From contig JAWQEG010001225.1 in the NCBI GenBank assembly GCA_033782935.1, positions 709,001 to 773,000 of the forward strand: a DNA stretch of 64,000 bases, written 5' to 3'. The stretch comes from Petrolisthes cinctipes (taxonomy: Eukaryota; Arthropoda; Malacostraca; Decapoda; Porcellanidae). The notes beneath the pieces were generated by a model, which did not search any database, was not told where the DNA came from, and saw nothing but the letters and a program-made list of their open reading frames with translations. The position numbers and the translations under genes were made by a program. Shown here one piece after another: positions 31,320 through 44,256 of the stretch (positions within the stretch are counted from its first letter, which is position 1; every line of letters starts with the position of its first letter).

Positions 31320-32570
31320 TTGCCTGGCCTGATGGAGAGCGTGGATTCCTGCTTGGAGGCCGACTTGGTAATGATGGAGGACGGCGAGGCTCCAGTTGCA
31401 GATCACTGGCCTGAGAGGCCTTCACGCAACCCTCCCCACCTCTCCGCGTCCAATTTCTCGCAGGATTCCGATGGTGTGGCCTGTTTGCCTCCGGCTGCCA
31501 AGACGGCGAAGGGTGCTCCAGCTGTACACAACGTACCTTCTCTGCCTCACCCTGGCGCTTCATCCTTGTATACCCAATCCTTGCCCTCGTCCAAACTTTC
31601 TGCTTTTGCCCCGAGAAATACCTATGTCAAGCTCTCCTTCCCTGGAAACCCATCTACGGACACAAAGCTGCATTGGTTGTCTGATGTCAACAGCGCATTC
31701 CAGTTGTAGCGTGAACTGGCTGAAGTCAAGGTGGCTGCCATCACCTACTAGTTTTTCTACATCTCTAGGAAGCGTCAAAACATCATGGATAGAGTCAATT
31801 ATGGTAAATTTTTGTCTCTGCCCCTCATTCTTTAAGACTCACCCGAATGGCCCACCTCCAATTGAGATTTCCTTTGATTTCCTCCCCTGTCTTCCACTGT
31901 GTGAGGTGCGGAAACTTCATAATGACCAGCCTTGGTGCTACAGGTGCTGGGGAGTTGGGCATATCTCCTAGTACTGTTCTGCCAGGCCGAAGTGTGCATG
32001 GTGTACCGCTGACCATGATTCCAAGACGTGTCCTGTCACGGGTGAACCATCACGTCCTGTTGCCTCCACCTCTTAGCCTTCACCTCCTGAGGATACGTCT
32101 CGATGGAAGTGTCCACGATGCCTTCAGCCAGAGGTTAACGTCTGGCATGGATGTACTTGAAGTCAAGCCCAGGCTCGTGCCTCTACTCTTGTGCCGCCTC
32201 CACCACCATCACCTCCCCAGTATGCTCCTCCTACCAGCCCTGCCCCGCCTTCGGACCTGGCCCTCTGCAAGTCTGTCACTGCCCTCATGGTACGGTGTAC
32301 GGCTCTCGAGAACTGCTTCTCCACCCTTGAGGCCAGGATTAATGGGCTGGTTGCCATTTAGGCTGTGAATGACTCCAAACTCTCCACCTTGGTTGAGGCT
32401 CAGCAGGCCATCATCTACACTGTCACCACCATTACTGAAAGGATGGATACTGTTGCATCCCACCTTGAAATGCTTTACGAGTCAGTCCCTTCTCCTGGTC
32501 CATCTTCTTCTCCAGGTCGCTCATCTGCCCCCACATCCTGGACTTCTACCTCCAAACACAGAGTTTGTTA
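31320..32570 (+). pseudogene. LINE-A ORF1 (gag-like, zinc knuckles), decayed
   Basis: 31320-31709 is open (starts MPGLMESVDSCLEADL) and ends at a TAG. Farther on, the frame with CYRCWGVGHIS (CCHC, with a stop before YC) and CAWCTADHDSKTCP (second knuckle) lies at 31935-32035. A Pro-rich stretch (PPPPPSPPQYAPPTSPAPP, 32195-32255) and a heptad-like C-terminal part (ALENCFSTLEARINGL, TERMDTVASHLEMLYE) follow. ORF1 proteins bind LINE RNA. At least four stops are visible. Relative: LINE-B ORF1 at 46129-51180. Confidence 0.8.
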
Positions 32571-32577
32571 GTGATTG

Positions 32578-33430
32578 TCAGTTGGATGTCATCTCCTGGA
32601 ATATATGTGGTATTACCAGTCATGCTATGCTCACTCAACTAAAGGTCTACGTTTTTCGTCGTCATGCCAGTGTTATTTTTCTCCAGGAAGCATTTCCAGG
32701 ATGGCCAACCATTGCTGGGCAAGCTCCTCCCCTCTCAGGTTCTGTGCCAAATGTTCATCTAGTAAGGAATAGTCTCCTGACTTACATATATAGCTCCTTG
32801 CCACTTCGCCTTCTCTGTATCTCATCTGATCCTGACATGACCTTTCAGCTATTTGAGGTTCTACCTGAGGATGGAGTACTCCAATTATGTAATGTCTATT
32901 CTGCCCAAGCTAGACATACTCTTGAGGCTCTTCCTTCTCAAACAGTGCATGGTATGGTGTATATGGGAGATTTTAATGCTCGACATTCTGACTTGGGTGA
33001 TGGATCTGGCTCTACTAATCGTAATGCTGTTCGTCTCCTTTTATACATCTGCAAGTAACATCTGACATGCTGAGACACTGGTGGTGCCCCTCATTGCCGG
33101 GGAGGTACTCTGGATTACGTCGTCTCGTCTGGCCTCATAGCATCTCAGGTACAGTGCTCCTCCATGCCAGATTTATTCTCTGATCATGTCGCTCTTCGGT
33201 TTCATTATTTTCTACCTGCTGGGTCAAGTGCTTCAGCCACTCGTTTGCGTATTGCTGTGCCCCCTATATATTGCCTGACTTCCATATTATTTATGGCCCA
33301 TGTATTCCCTGCATTTGACATATCTTCACCAGAACAGTTGTACTCAGATCTTGTTTCTGCTAATCATGACTTTTATAGGCTATCGGTCTCCTGGCCACAC
33401 CTTCAACATTGCCATACTGCCCACTCCTAG
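32578..33430 (+). pseudogene. LINE-A APE endonuclease domain
   Basis: The first frame (to 33055) contains LDVISWNICGI (first motif), VIFLQEAFPGW (catalytic Glu), LCNVYSAQ and YMGDFNARHSDLG (GDFNAxH). A frame change near 33060 is followed by GGTLDYVVSSGLI and LFSDHVALRFHY (SDH active-site motif), so all main endonuclease residues are present but split by one frameshift. It is followed by a linker up to the RT. The enzyme would nick target DNA to prime reverse transcription. Confidence 0.87.
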
Positions 33431-33808
33431 ACGCTGGATGCACGTATACAGGAGGCAAAGCAGGAGGCTTAACGTGATGGCCTTTTGTGACAAGCCAACC
33501 CAACCCCTGACCTGCACCATCGTTACTAAATATCTAGGGACGCTTTAGTCACCCTACAGGAGTGTGCTCACACTGAGTCTTGGTACCGGTTCATAGACAG
33601 CATCAACCAGCAAACAAGTGTGGCTTCTATGTAGCGCCTCATCCATCACGTTGTTAAAAGGATACCAGCCACTGCCCATCATCACACTCCCACCGTCTAT
33701 GCCCAACACCTTGTTGATGTCTGGTCAGAACAATCTACCCCAGCCAGTCTACCCATCCACATATAAAATGCACTTGCTTCCCGTGCTGCTATCCATCAAT
33801 TACGTCTA

Positions 33809-34621
33809 ATGTCTGCTCTTTTGCAAGATGATGACAATGATGATGTAGAGCAGATAACCAAGGAGGAGTTGCGCCGTGCTCTCTCTCGGGGTAGAGCTTC
33901 TTCTCCTGGTGATGATGGTACAACTTATGCTGTGCTTTGCCTACTTCAACAAGTTCCCGGGAACCTTCTACTTCGACTGTACAATCTCTGTCTTCGTGAT
34001 GGTTGTGTACCACTAGCCTGGACCAGCAGTACAATAATACCCATCCCTAATCCCAGCACTGCGAAGTTCAGGCCTATTTCCCTTACTTCCTGTTTTTGTA
34101 AGGTTATGGAGAGAATCTTACTTAATCGTCTTGTGTACCGACTGCAGGATCGCCTTTCTCCATGGCTGTTTGGTTTCCTTTCCCAGCAGAGCACACACCA
34201 CTGCCTGATCGACCTGTATTCTTGCCACTCCAGGCACAGTGAGGTGGCATTTATTGACCTTCGAAGTGCCTTCGATGTTGCTAATAGAGACGTCATGTTG
34301 GATCAACTGGTTGCATTTGGATGGAGGGTAATCTACTATGGTGGATTCCAGGTTACCTCAGTAACAGAACCTCCCGTGTGTGGACTCAGTCCTTTGCACA
34401 TTTTTCATCTTGGTACACCTCAAGGAGGTGTTCTCTGCCTATTTTTATTTAATATTCTGATGCATCGGTTGCTCACTTCTCTCCCTGATATTCCTGGAAC
34501 TACAATTACGTGCTATGCTGATGATATCAGTGTTCATTCCACCTCACCAAGGGATCTCAAGCGGTTTCTTGACTCCTTTTCTGTGGCCTCCTCTCTCGGT
34601 GGCATTATTGTCTCCAGATAA
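33809..34621 (+). pseudogene. LINE-A reverse transcriptase domain, unit 2
   Basis: A 270-residue open stretch. Motifs: SPGDDG, KFRPISLTSCFCKVMERIL, FIDLRSAFDVANRD (motif A), GTPQGGVLC (motif B) and CYADDISVHS (YADD). It is closer to the expected family sequence than the unit 1 copy, especially in the KFRPISL region. The thumb continues in other frames (34650-35080: IPFIRSVVDYLSPALI, RATLETLEKYQNIDMRIILG). The ATG at 33809 reads MSALLQDD and is internal. The linker upstream (33544-33800) has stops. Confidence 0.9.
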
Positions 34622-35286
34622 GAGCAGAATATTCACCTGTCACCTTCCTCAAGCTCGGCCAGTATTCACCATTGGAAGGACTGTCATTCTCATGTGTTCC
34701 CAGAACCGCTACCTGGGTGTACCAATCAACATTTGGCCAGTTGACCCTGCCAAGCCTCAAGACCATCCCTTTGTCCAGGACTTGTTGGGTCGTCTCCAGC
34801 GCCGACCATCTATATTCCTTTTATCCGTTCAGTTGTTGATTACCTCTCCCCTGCTTTGATTTAACTTCCTAGGGCTACTCTGGAAACTTTAGAGAAATAT
34901 CAGAATATAGATATGAGAATAATTCTCGGCAGTCCCATGTCGACCAGGATAGTGAATATGCAGCGTGAGTTGCATCTTCCCCCATTAGTCGAAACAATTT
35001 ACTCAAATGTTACTTGCTTCACTGCCAAGTGCCTCCATTTTCCATATATTTCACCCCACTACAGGCATATAGTCAGGACTTCTCTTACTTAAACCAAACT
35101 CCCCTGTCCCTCCAATACTGCCTGCTGGATGTATTCTTAAGAATAAGGTCTGTTTCCTCTATGCTTCGTAGTCTTAATATAAATATAATGGTTGTAGACA
35201 TCCCCCCAGGGACCCCTTCGTGGATGCTACCAATACCTGATGTGAGCTTCACAATTACTTCCAAGTCGGAACTGCCTTCTCTGTAA

Positions 35287-35935
35287 CCACTCTAACTAAA
35301 CATTTTGTGAACTGTATGCCATTCTGGATGCTGTTAGTCTTGTTTGTCAACGTGGAGTGAATTCTGCCATTTTTTGTATCTCCAAACCTACCCTTCATTC
35401 CCTCTCTATTGTTCAGCCCACACACACTACTGTTGTTCAGCAGATTTTGTCGTTTTTGGCATTATTGCGTCATCGTAACTTGACTGTCAAATTTTTATGG
35501 GTGCCAGACTCGCGAAGGAGGCCTGCCATCTGCCTCCTCGTGGTGTTGGACGTCGTCTCTCCCTAACATGTTTCCTCTATAGAGTCCGCTCCACTGCTCT
35601 TCTCCCTGTACGGCGGCGCAGTCTGTCTGCCAGCACAAATATTCCTACCGTCGTCGGGAACTCATGATTCGAAGGCACAATGTAGTCTCTGCTCGTTTGA
35701 GGCTTTGTTACCGGCCACCGTGGCAGGTTGCTGGGATGCAGGGTGAGCCTTCCTTCACTGAGTATCGCTTGTGTTGAGCGCTTCGTGCTAACACTATAGA
35801 GCACTATTGCCTGGCCTGCTCCACTGTCCGACACTTGCTGCCCCAGGGCCTGCCACTTGATGTGGTTTGTCGACACCTGCTGAACCACCAGGTCCTGGAG
35901 GAACTTTTGGTATGCCACCCTCGTTTTGAAGGATT
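35287..35935 (+). pseudogene. LINE-A RNase H-like and C-terminal region, unit 2
   Basis: Same content as 1740-2395: CELYAILDAVSLV, FCISKPTLHSL, LRHRNLTVKFLWVPDS. Then after frame changes come RRHNVVSARLRLCYRPP and VRHLLPQGLPLDV, HQVLEELLVCHPRFEG. It is missing a repeated 12-bp piece found in unit 1 at about 2205-2220 (GAGTATCCT). Non-functional. Confidence 0.7.
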
Positions 35936-36185
35936 AACGTGGTCATATGTAAATATTCGTCTGAATTTTCGTGTTTCTTTCTGTTATGCTTTCGTGATGT
36001 GTGTGTGTGTGTGTATGTGTGAGTGTGTATGTGTGTGTGTATGTGTGAGTGTATGTGTGAGTGTGTATGTGTGAGTGTGTATGTGTGAGTGTAGTCATTG
36101 GATGTTCATGTGTCCCGCTTACCCTTATGTTTTGTTGTCTCTCTTTTAATTGACACCATGGTTCAAAAAAAAAAAAAAAAAAAAA

Positions 36186-36718
36186 TATATGCAGATGTTC
36201 TTAAGTCTTACAATATATTGGTCAGGATTCTCACCCACTTCCGGCTTGGAATCTCTAAATTTGACCCTATTACCGTCCTCAGTCAAGTTAACTCTCTTCA
36301 ACACTGTATTTTTAACCTGATCGTAGTCCAAGGCTGACGTATCTGAAATTCTTGAATACAAACTGAGAGCTGTACCCCTCAACAGAGTACTTAGTGCAGT
36401 TGCCCAAGTCTCTTTTGGCCACTCTTTTTGACTAGCAAATCGCTCAAATCTCAACAGGTAACTGTCTAATTCATCCTTACCTTCCACAAACACCGGAAGT
36501 TTGGGAGCCTTGGCTCGAACCACCTCTTGTGTTCCTCTCTCTGGTTGTGCTGATACTTCTAACTTCTTTAACTCGAGCTCATGTTTTCTCTGTGCTTCTC
36601 GATCTGCGACTTCCTTCATATCTCGTTCTGCTGCTTTTTCGGCTTCTCTTTCCATTCTCTCTTCTGCTTGAATTTCAGACACGAGTTTTCTTACCTCCTG
36701 GCCAATATCCAATTTCAA
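36186..36718 (-). pseudogene. Gypsy-type gag fragment, unit 2 (one open frame)
   Basis: From 36718 the reverse strand is open for about 175 residues. A charged N-terminal region has EVRKLVSEIQAEERMERE and AQRKHELELKKLEV; then KAPKLPVFVEGKDELDSYLL, KEWPKETWATALSTLLRGTA, LDYDQVKNTVLKRVNLTED and GENPDQYIVRLKNIC. This is the capsid-like part of an invertebrate Gypsy gag, which would assemble virus-like particles. There is no ATG (TTG at the start, with stops upstream), and the 3' side is cut by the poly(A) of LINE-A. Unit 1 has the same gag with a frameshift, so this copy is the better preserved. Confidence 0.85.
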
Positions 36719-36812
36719 CCAATGTTTCCATTCTATTCATTTTTATGGCACTTAACACACTGCAAGGTCTGCTTTATTCATCCAATACACCCGATCCCAG
36801 TCAGGCCCCCAT

Positions 36813-37489
36813 TGTCACAGATTCATTAGGATCGGGATTGATGAAGCACACCAAACACAGTTTTATATAATAGTTATCTTAATAGGCACAAACCACCATT
36901 AACTAACACCACAATTTCCGATAAAATCCAACACCACCACTCATCCCCACTGAACACAAGTAATAAATAACAGTTGAATATTAAACCCCAACAAACACTC
37001 TAACCCCACTCATGACAAGTATAGGACCACCACACCACACAGTGGGACAGTCTGGTAGCCCTCCTTCCTACAATAGGTAAGTAGGCAAAAGGCAGGTCGC
37101 TCCTTCCACACACAGGTACCGTAGATAGGCGATAGATGGGCAGCTCATTCCACCACACTGATAACGTAGCTGGGTGATAGGCAGGCAGCTCCTTCCCCAC
37201 AACCAGCAGGTGGGCGATAGGCAGGCAGCTCATTCCCCACACTGATAGGTGGGTGATAGGCAGACAGTTCCTTCCCCACACTGATAGGTGGGTGATAGGA
37301 AGACAGTTCCTTCCCCACACTGATAGGTGGGTGATAGGCAGACAGTTCCTTCCCCACACTGATAGGTGGGCGATAGGCAGACAGTTCCTTTTCCATACAG
37401 ACAGAGATTCCTGTGCATCCCAGTCCGGACACCTTGGCTGGCTGGTGCGTTCTGCCAGTCACAGTTCAGGACTCGTCGACTAAGTGTCA
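36813..37489 (-). mobile_element. Gypsy LTR (677 bp), unit 2
   Basis: Same limits as 3243-3848 (reverse strand TGACACTT...CTGTGACA), followed by the TGG-starting primer-binding site. It is longer because the 39-bp minisatellite (37130-37390) has about two more units, with GACAGTTCCTTCCCCACACT. Confidence 0.7.
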
Positions 37490-38806
37490 ATCAGCTTCAA
37501 AAACAAGTTAACCACCTATCTGCCCAGTTCATGAAATTTGTTACACTTGAGAAGATTTGTGTGGTAGTCTCTTCTCTTGGTTTGTCTCCTACTCCAGGTC
37601 GTTCATCTGCCTCTACTCTCCGGAGACTTCTTCCTCCTAGCATAGGGTTCGCTCTTAATGTCATCTCCTGGAGCGTCTCATGTATCATCAGTTATGTTAA
37701 ACTCAGTCACCTCATAGTCAATGTTTTTCCTCATCATCCGAGTATTTTCTTTCTCCAGGAAGTATTTCCAGGATGGTCTCTCACCTCTTAACAAACTCTT
37801 AACTTGCATACTTAGCTTCTAGCCACATCACCTTCTTCTGTACCTCCACCGATCCTGACATGACCTTTCAGCTTCAGGAAGGTACTTTGGATCTCATCCT
37901 CACTTCTGGACTGATAACATCTCAGAACCAGTGCTCCACAGTGCCAGTTTTATTCTCTATTCATGTCACACTTTGGCTTCATTATATTCTACCTGCTGGG
38001 TCTACTGCTCCTGCCACTCGTTTACATATTGCTGTGCCTGGAAATCAAGAGTGTGCAACCTTTGTACAGTAGAACAAAGGTCAGATGAGTCTTTCTGGAG
38101 CATGTCGCAGGCAGCAGTGTCAAACGAGAACCACAAAGTGGATTTGTGGAAAAAATATTTTTGAAAGAAACATACAAATTAGTAAGATGGTTTGATGACA
38201 TTGTTCATTGAAGAGTGTTCTTGGTAAACATACAAATTAGTGTGATGGTTGGTTCTACTTGCCATAAGCAATTGTTTCAATGTTCATTTCAATGGATGAG
38301 AAACACAACAGAAAATATCATTGAGGTGACAGTCCGAGAGCTGATAGTGAAGGTGAGACTTGGTGACCAGAGTACCAAGTAGCCTTGACTTGGAGAGAGT
38401 GCAGGGTTGACAAACAGTAATTGTCTCGGGCTGGACGATAGGCCTTCATGGGCCAGATTTGGCCTGCGGGCCAAGGTTGGCCACCCCTTGCAGGCCGGAT
38501 TCCATTATTAATTCGGAGTATGTTCACGGGCCACACAATATGCCTCTGTGGGCCGGATGTTACCCGCTCCTACTCTAAATATAGCCTGATGGACATCTTA
38601 TTTTTGACTCATATGTTACGTACTATTTACCTTTCTTTGCCGGACCAGTTATACTCTGATCTTTTCTTTGCCAGTCATGTCGTTTACAAGTTATTTGTCT
38701 CCCAGACACACCTCCAACTTCGTTGTACCTCCCATTCAAAGATGCTTTACACAAGAGAGTTTTATACAGAGTAGTTGACAGTAGTAACACTCTGTTCTTA
38801 GTTCAT
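37490..38806 (+). mobile_element. LINE-B fragment, unit 2, first copy
   Basis: Counterpart of 3849-5225: LNVISWSVSC, IFFLQEVFPGW (37755), then FQLQEGTLDLILTSGL (37864), the hAT-like insert (38070-38575) and LPDQLYSDLFFASHVVYKL (38640-38695). It lacks a 69-bp duplication (HYILPAG... repeat) present at 4340-4410 in unit 1. It ends at the common truncation point. No intact frame. Confidence 0.82.
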
Positions 38807-39007
38807 GAGAGAGATAATTTTTTTTTTATATATATGTATGTGACAGGAAACGTGTGTGTGTATGTGTGTGTGTGTGTATGTGTGTGTGTGTGTGTGTGCT
38901 TGTGTGTTGGGTTTGTACTAGCCCTATCGTTGTAAAATTTTTGACCATTAAATTCCTTCATGACTACCTTGGAATACTGTATGAAGGTAAAACTAATTTT
39001 GTGGTTA

Positions 39008-39053
<46 letters not shown>

Positions 39054-39916
39054 CAATCTGAAATGCTTGTGATCCTCCCTCGATACAGAAAAGTTGTTTG
39101 GTAATTGTTAAACTAATATGGATCAATTGTCAGGCTTAAAATAAAGTATACTACTTTGATTTGCAAGAAGTAAGAACACAATAATTTACAAAGGATTAAA
39201 TTACTCGCAGTACACTGGAGTTCATTATGTAATATGTTTTATCTCTTCCTCCACTGTTCCTACGGATGCCGCCATGACACTATGTCAATCCACACACACA
39301 TTGACACACACATTATCACAAGGCCACACACACATTGACACTCATACATTATTTCAAGGCAACACACACATTAACACACATACATTTTATTACAAGGCCA
39401 CACACACATTAACACACATACATTATTACAAGGCCACACACACATTAACTCACATACACTATCTCAAGGCTACGCACACATTAACACACATACACTAATA
39501 CAAAGCCAAACACACATTAACACACATACAGTATATAAAACCAATAGAGGCTTAGCTCTATGTCTTTCATGTACGTTTATCTTTTCTTGTAACAATACAT
39601 GATCATATTTTCTCTGTATATGTGACATGTATTTTTTAATTGCATTATATTTTGTCCAATAACATTGGCATGCATTCCATTAAGATCACATATTATAACC
39701 TGAGTTTGTCAGGAGAGATAATTACTTATATCTTTATATTTTAATTAAGTATTAATTAACAAGCAGTATTAATTAGTATGCATTATGTCTGTTCTTTTGA
39801 ATCACTGTTTGGGATATGTCAATCTTATTTACATATTGTCGAACATTCTCATCGCTTATTGTAGAAAAATTAGTATATATTCTTTACTGTTACAGCAAAG
39901 TGATAGAAGAGGGTTT

Positions 39917-39964
<48 letters not shown>

Positions 39965-40235
39965 CTCTCTTTCTCTCTCTCTCTCTGTTAACACTCAGGA
40001 AACCCCCATCGTTGAGGCAAAAATGGAGTGAGTTTATTTCCTCTCTGTCCATAGTTAATCTCACCAACGAGAACTTTTGGGCATAAGGTTACCCTCCATA
40101 CACACGGGTCTGGGAAAACACACAATATTATAGTAAGAACAAAGGTTTTTTATCCCCTTCTTTAGCCAGTATATAAATATTATCAGGTGTCTCTGACCAG
40201 TTATTACACAGAATAAAACAAGTTATTAATTGTAA
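38807..40235. repeat. Repeat block R, unit 2 first copy
   Basis: Counterpart of 5288-6715, with (GT)n at 38850-38899 and 39009-39051, the minisatellite (39285-39520) and (AC)n(CT)n (39920-39985). 40236-40640 continues as the diverged R form seen at 19000-19560. Unit 1 lost about 690 bp here. Confidence 0.85.
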
Positions 40236-40639
40236 TTATAAAATGCACCATGTGTGTGTGTGTGTGTGTGTGTGTGATCCTACAAGTTTTCCACTCCTAG
40301 ATTCTAGTGTTCTTCCCTACATCTTGAAAGTGTGTATGGAAATAAATATACAACCCTTGTCAAGGGGAATATGAATGTTACTATATTGATTTAACAAGTT
40401 GTAATAACACAATAATTTACAAAGGATTAAGTTGTTGGCTGTACACTGGAGTTCATAATCTAATATGTTTTATCTCTTCCTCCACTGTCCCCACGGATGA
40501 CGTCATGACACTTCCTGTGTGGTGTGTGGAACCCCTGTGTGAGTTTATTATCAAGAAATATCTTTCACACATATGTTAGATTATGTTTTGCTGGTATTAT
40601 TGATTACGTCCTGCACTGATCTATGTTGGATTGTTGTCT

Positions 40640-41507
40640 TTTGAAATCCTCTGCCTCTCTTTATTACTTTCTGACTTTCCTCCACCTCTCCTTACTTTCC
40701 TCAGCCTTCTTCCTCTCCTTCTTTATACTACTTCCATTCTTCTGCATCTTCTTCAGTCACACCCATCATCCTGATGTCCTCCTTCACTGCACCCATAAAT
40801 CATCTTACTGATCTCCCACTCTTTCTCTTGCCTGGAAGGACCATCTCCAACATCCTTTTCCCCGCGTACAGCCAGTACTGATGGTCGTGGACCAGAAGCA
40901 GTTGAAGACATAACCATTGAGCCACAAATTCCCAGAGCAATCGAACAATGTGATTCCCCTCCACCTACCCCACCATCCCACACTTGAACACCCCGCCAAC
41001 CCCTACACCACCGTGGCCACTCACCTGGTAACAATATTATTATTACCCGTTTGCAAAGTTTGAAATAATCGACCTTAACCTCCTCTACCCATTATGGACT
41101 CACTGTTCCCACGCCTTCTTCCTTATTTACACACTGATATTCAGTCTTGTTTCTGTTTACATTCATTTCCTTTCTCTCCTGTGCATATTTCAAACTCTCC
41201 AGCCTTGCCTTGACTTCTTCCAGGCTCTCTCCACATAACACAATGTCGTCCACAATCATCATTGTGCATGGAGACTCCTGTCATATCCCATATGTTAATC
41301 TGTATGGAAGGGATCAAAATCGATGTTTTTAAGTAGTGGTAGTAGTAGTAGTTCGTTTAGTAGTTGTTGTAGTAGTAAGTGTAGTAGTAGTAGTAGTGGT
41401 TGTAGTAGTAGTAGTAGTAGTAATAGTAATTGTAGTAATAATAGTAATTGTAGTAGTAGTAGTAGTAATAGTAATTGTAGTAGTAGTAGTAGTAATAGTA
41501 ATTGTAT

Positions 41508-41552
<45 letters not shown>

Positions 41553-44240
41553 AAGTAGTAGTAGTAATAGTAATTGTAGTAGTAGTAATAGTAATAGTAA
41601 TTGTTGTAGTAGTAGTAGTAGTAATAGTAAGTGTTGTAGTAGTAGTAGTAGTAATAGTAAGTGTTGTAGCAGTGTAGTAGTAATAGTAAGTGTTGTAGTA
41701 GTAGTAGTAGTAGTAATAGTAAGTGTTGTAGCAGTGTAGTAGTAATAGTAAGTGTTGTAGTAGTAGTGATAGTAGTAGTAGTAGTAGTAATTGTAGTAGT
41801 AGTAGTAGTAATAGTAGTAATTGTAGTAGTAGTAGTAGTAATTGTAGTAGTAGTAGTAGTAATAATAATTGTAGTAGTAGTAGTAGTAATGGTAATTGTA
41901 GTAGTTGTAGTAGTAATGGTAATTGTAGTAGTAGAAGTAGTAGTAGTAATAGTAATTGTAGTAGTTATAGTAGTAGTAGTAGTAATAATAATTGTTGTAG
42001 TAGTACTAGTAATAGTAAGTGTAGTAGTAGTAGTAGAAGTAGTGGGATATGCTGCTCACCTCACTGTTGTTAGGTTAGGTCAGGTCATACATGTCCTTTA
42101 CCAACCTTACTTACTTCTCACTGTTGTTACACCATTGTCATACATGTCCTTTACCAACCTCACATACATCTCTGCAACTCCTGACTTCTTCCTCATACTA
42201 TACCACAAATCCGCTCTAAGCACCTTGTCATAGGCCTTCTCTAAGTCTACAAACACACATTGACACTCCTTCTGGTCTTCTTTGTACTTCTCCATCAATA
42301 TCTTTACAGCCGAATGTATCGTAAAACCAAGTTACTTCTTGATGATCCTCACTTCTCTTTTGACTCTAGCTTCTATAAATCTTTCCCATATCTTCATTGA
42401 ATTACTAATCAAATTTATATCTCTATAGTTTTTGCAGTCCTACACATCTCTCTTGCTTTTGTAAATATATCCTAGTTCACTTTTCCTCTAGCATCCTCTT
42501 ACTTTAAAGAATTATGTTTAACAATCTGGTTAGCCACGCCACCGCCATCTTCCCAAAGCTCCTTCACACTTCCATTGGTATGTTATCTGGGCCTACTGCT
42601 TTGCCTCCCTTCGTCCTCTTCATGGCCTTCCTCACTTCCTCCCAGCTAATCTCTCGTACTTCCTGATTCGCTACATCCACCCTCACCTCTACCAACCTTC
42701 TCTCCCTCTCATTTGCTATGTTTATCAGCTCTTCCTAACACTCCTTCCACCTCCTTAACACACTCTCCTCACTAATCAACACATTTCCATTTACATCCTT
42801 CATCATATTAACCTGTTGCACATCCCACCCAGCTCTGTTCCTCCGCCTGGCCAATCGGTACATGTCTTTATCCTTATTTCAATTAACTAATTTCTCATTC
42901 AGATCATAACATGCATTTTCCTTTGCTTAGTCATCTCCTTCATTGCTTTGCTCTGCCACTCCTTAAATTCCTGCAAACTTTCTTTATCCCTTTGTCTGTC
43001 TCATTTCTGTTTCGCTTGCTTCTTATACAATATTATATTTCTTTATTCCACCACTAAATCTCCTCGCTTCTTTTTTCTTTACTTTTCGATATCATTCCAA
43101 GTACCTTTTATGGTTTCTCCCTCACCACTTCAGATAAATCTGCCCATCTGTCGTCCTACTGATCCATACCCTGGCTCATCTTTCTCTTAACTTTTGTAAT
43201 GTAATCTTCCTTCTTTAGTTTCCAACACATAATCCTTCGTTTAGTCCTCCTTTTCATCTTCACCTTTACTTTCAGACTCATCTTACCAACCAATACCCTA
43301 TGTTGAATTGTTACACTCTTCCCTGTCACTACCTTGTAATCAATTGATTCTTTCATCTTGCATCTCCTACAGGATATAGTCTACTTGTGTACTCCTACCA
43401 CCACTCCTTTTTGAAGCAGGTGTTTACTACAGCCATATCTGTACATTTTGAAAAGTCAACAATTATCTGTCCCTCTGTCTTCCACCCTCCCACTCCGTAC
43501 CTACTCATTACTCTCTCATCAGTCATCACCGTTACTGTCCCTCTGTCTTCCACCCTCCCACTCCGTACCTACTCATGACCCTCTCATCAGTCATCACCGT
43601 TATCCCCTTCTTCAACATTGAAATCCATCCCAATAACCACTCTTTCCTCCCTGTGTATGTTCTGAACCACTTACTCTACTTCACCCTAGATCCCTTCCTT
43701 CTCCTCCAACTCACATCTCACTTACGGGGAATATACACTGATGACATTCATCAATACTCCTTCAATTTCCATTTTCAAGTTCATTACTCCGTACGACACC
43801 CTCATTACATCCAATACACTCTATATATGATTTTTTTTTTTCACTACTATCCCAACACCGTTCCTCCTGCCATTTACACCAGGGTAAAACAACTTAAAGC
43901 CTACCATTATCAACTTCTCTTTACTTTCTTGTACACACAATACGTTTAACTTTCTCCTTTGCTTCACGTCGGCCACCTCTCTCACTTTTTTTTTTCTTTT
44001 TTTTTGTGCTAAAATTCATACATACATACATTCATACATACATACACACAATATGTTTAACTTTCTCCTTTCCATCACCTCTCTCACTTTATCAGTCATT
44101 GTGCCAAAATTCAAAGTTCCCACCCTCACCTCTACTCGTCTACCATCCTAGCTCTTCCTTTTTCTGGAGCTGTTATCATCCTTTACTTCTTCCCTTCTTT
44201 TGTCCACCATTACCATAATTTCCACCTGTACCATGCTGGA
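40640..44240 (-). mobile_element. RTE-1 LINE, unit 2 (uninterrupted by the 4.9-kb transposon)
   Basis: Read on the reverse strand: endonuclease end with VVIGMDFN (about 43620), a region with AVVNTCFKK (43420), the RT start RKAMKRTKGGKAVGPDNIP (about 42590), FVDLEKAYD (42245), [18 protein letters not shown] (42150), the (AGT)n array, DDIVLCGES-type residues near 41240 and a C-terminus with VKEDIRMMGVTEEDAE (40760). The order endonuclease, RT, C-tail is that of RTE elements. Many stops. The site of the unit 1 transposon is intact near 43378-43405. Confidence 0.87.
41335..42045. repeat. (AGT)n microsatellite array inside RTE-1, unit 2
   Basis: About 710 bp of AGT triplets with AAT, TGT and AAG variants arranged in higher-order repeats (for example AGTAATAGTAAGTGTTGT recurs from 41620 to 41760). 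Confidence 0.97.
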
Positions 44241-44256
44241 CCGGTGTGTGTCGTTG

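Larger units (their letters stand above)
31060..36185 (+). mobile_element. LINE-A, near full-length copy, unit 2 side
   Basis: An RNase H-bearing non-LTR retrotransposon of about 5.1 kb. It has a 5' UTR with GTGGAGTGTGGACATTC (shared with LINE-B at 46138), gag-like ORF1 (31320-32570), APE endonuclease (32578-33430), RT (33809-34621), thumb, RNase H-like (35287-35566), C-terminal tail (35640-35935), a (GT)n-rich 3' UTR (35999-36091) and 21 A residues (36165-36185). The domain order fits the I superfamily. Stops occur in every domain. The unit junction (33543/33544) falls within this element, so unit 1 shows only its 3' half in the window. Confidence 0.9.

Noticed and set aside
30784..31563. 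Reverse-strand 259-residue open frame rich in Thr/His/Gln
   Set aside because: Covers the TATG microsatellite and the LINE-A 5' region on the antisense strand, with no motif.
41323..42233. Ser/Cys/Asn-rich and Val-rich open frames
   Set aside because: Translation of the (AGT)n microsatellite. Only the last ~60 residues of one frame overlap RTE sequence, on the wrong strand. Same for 7144-7618.
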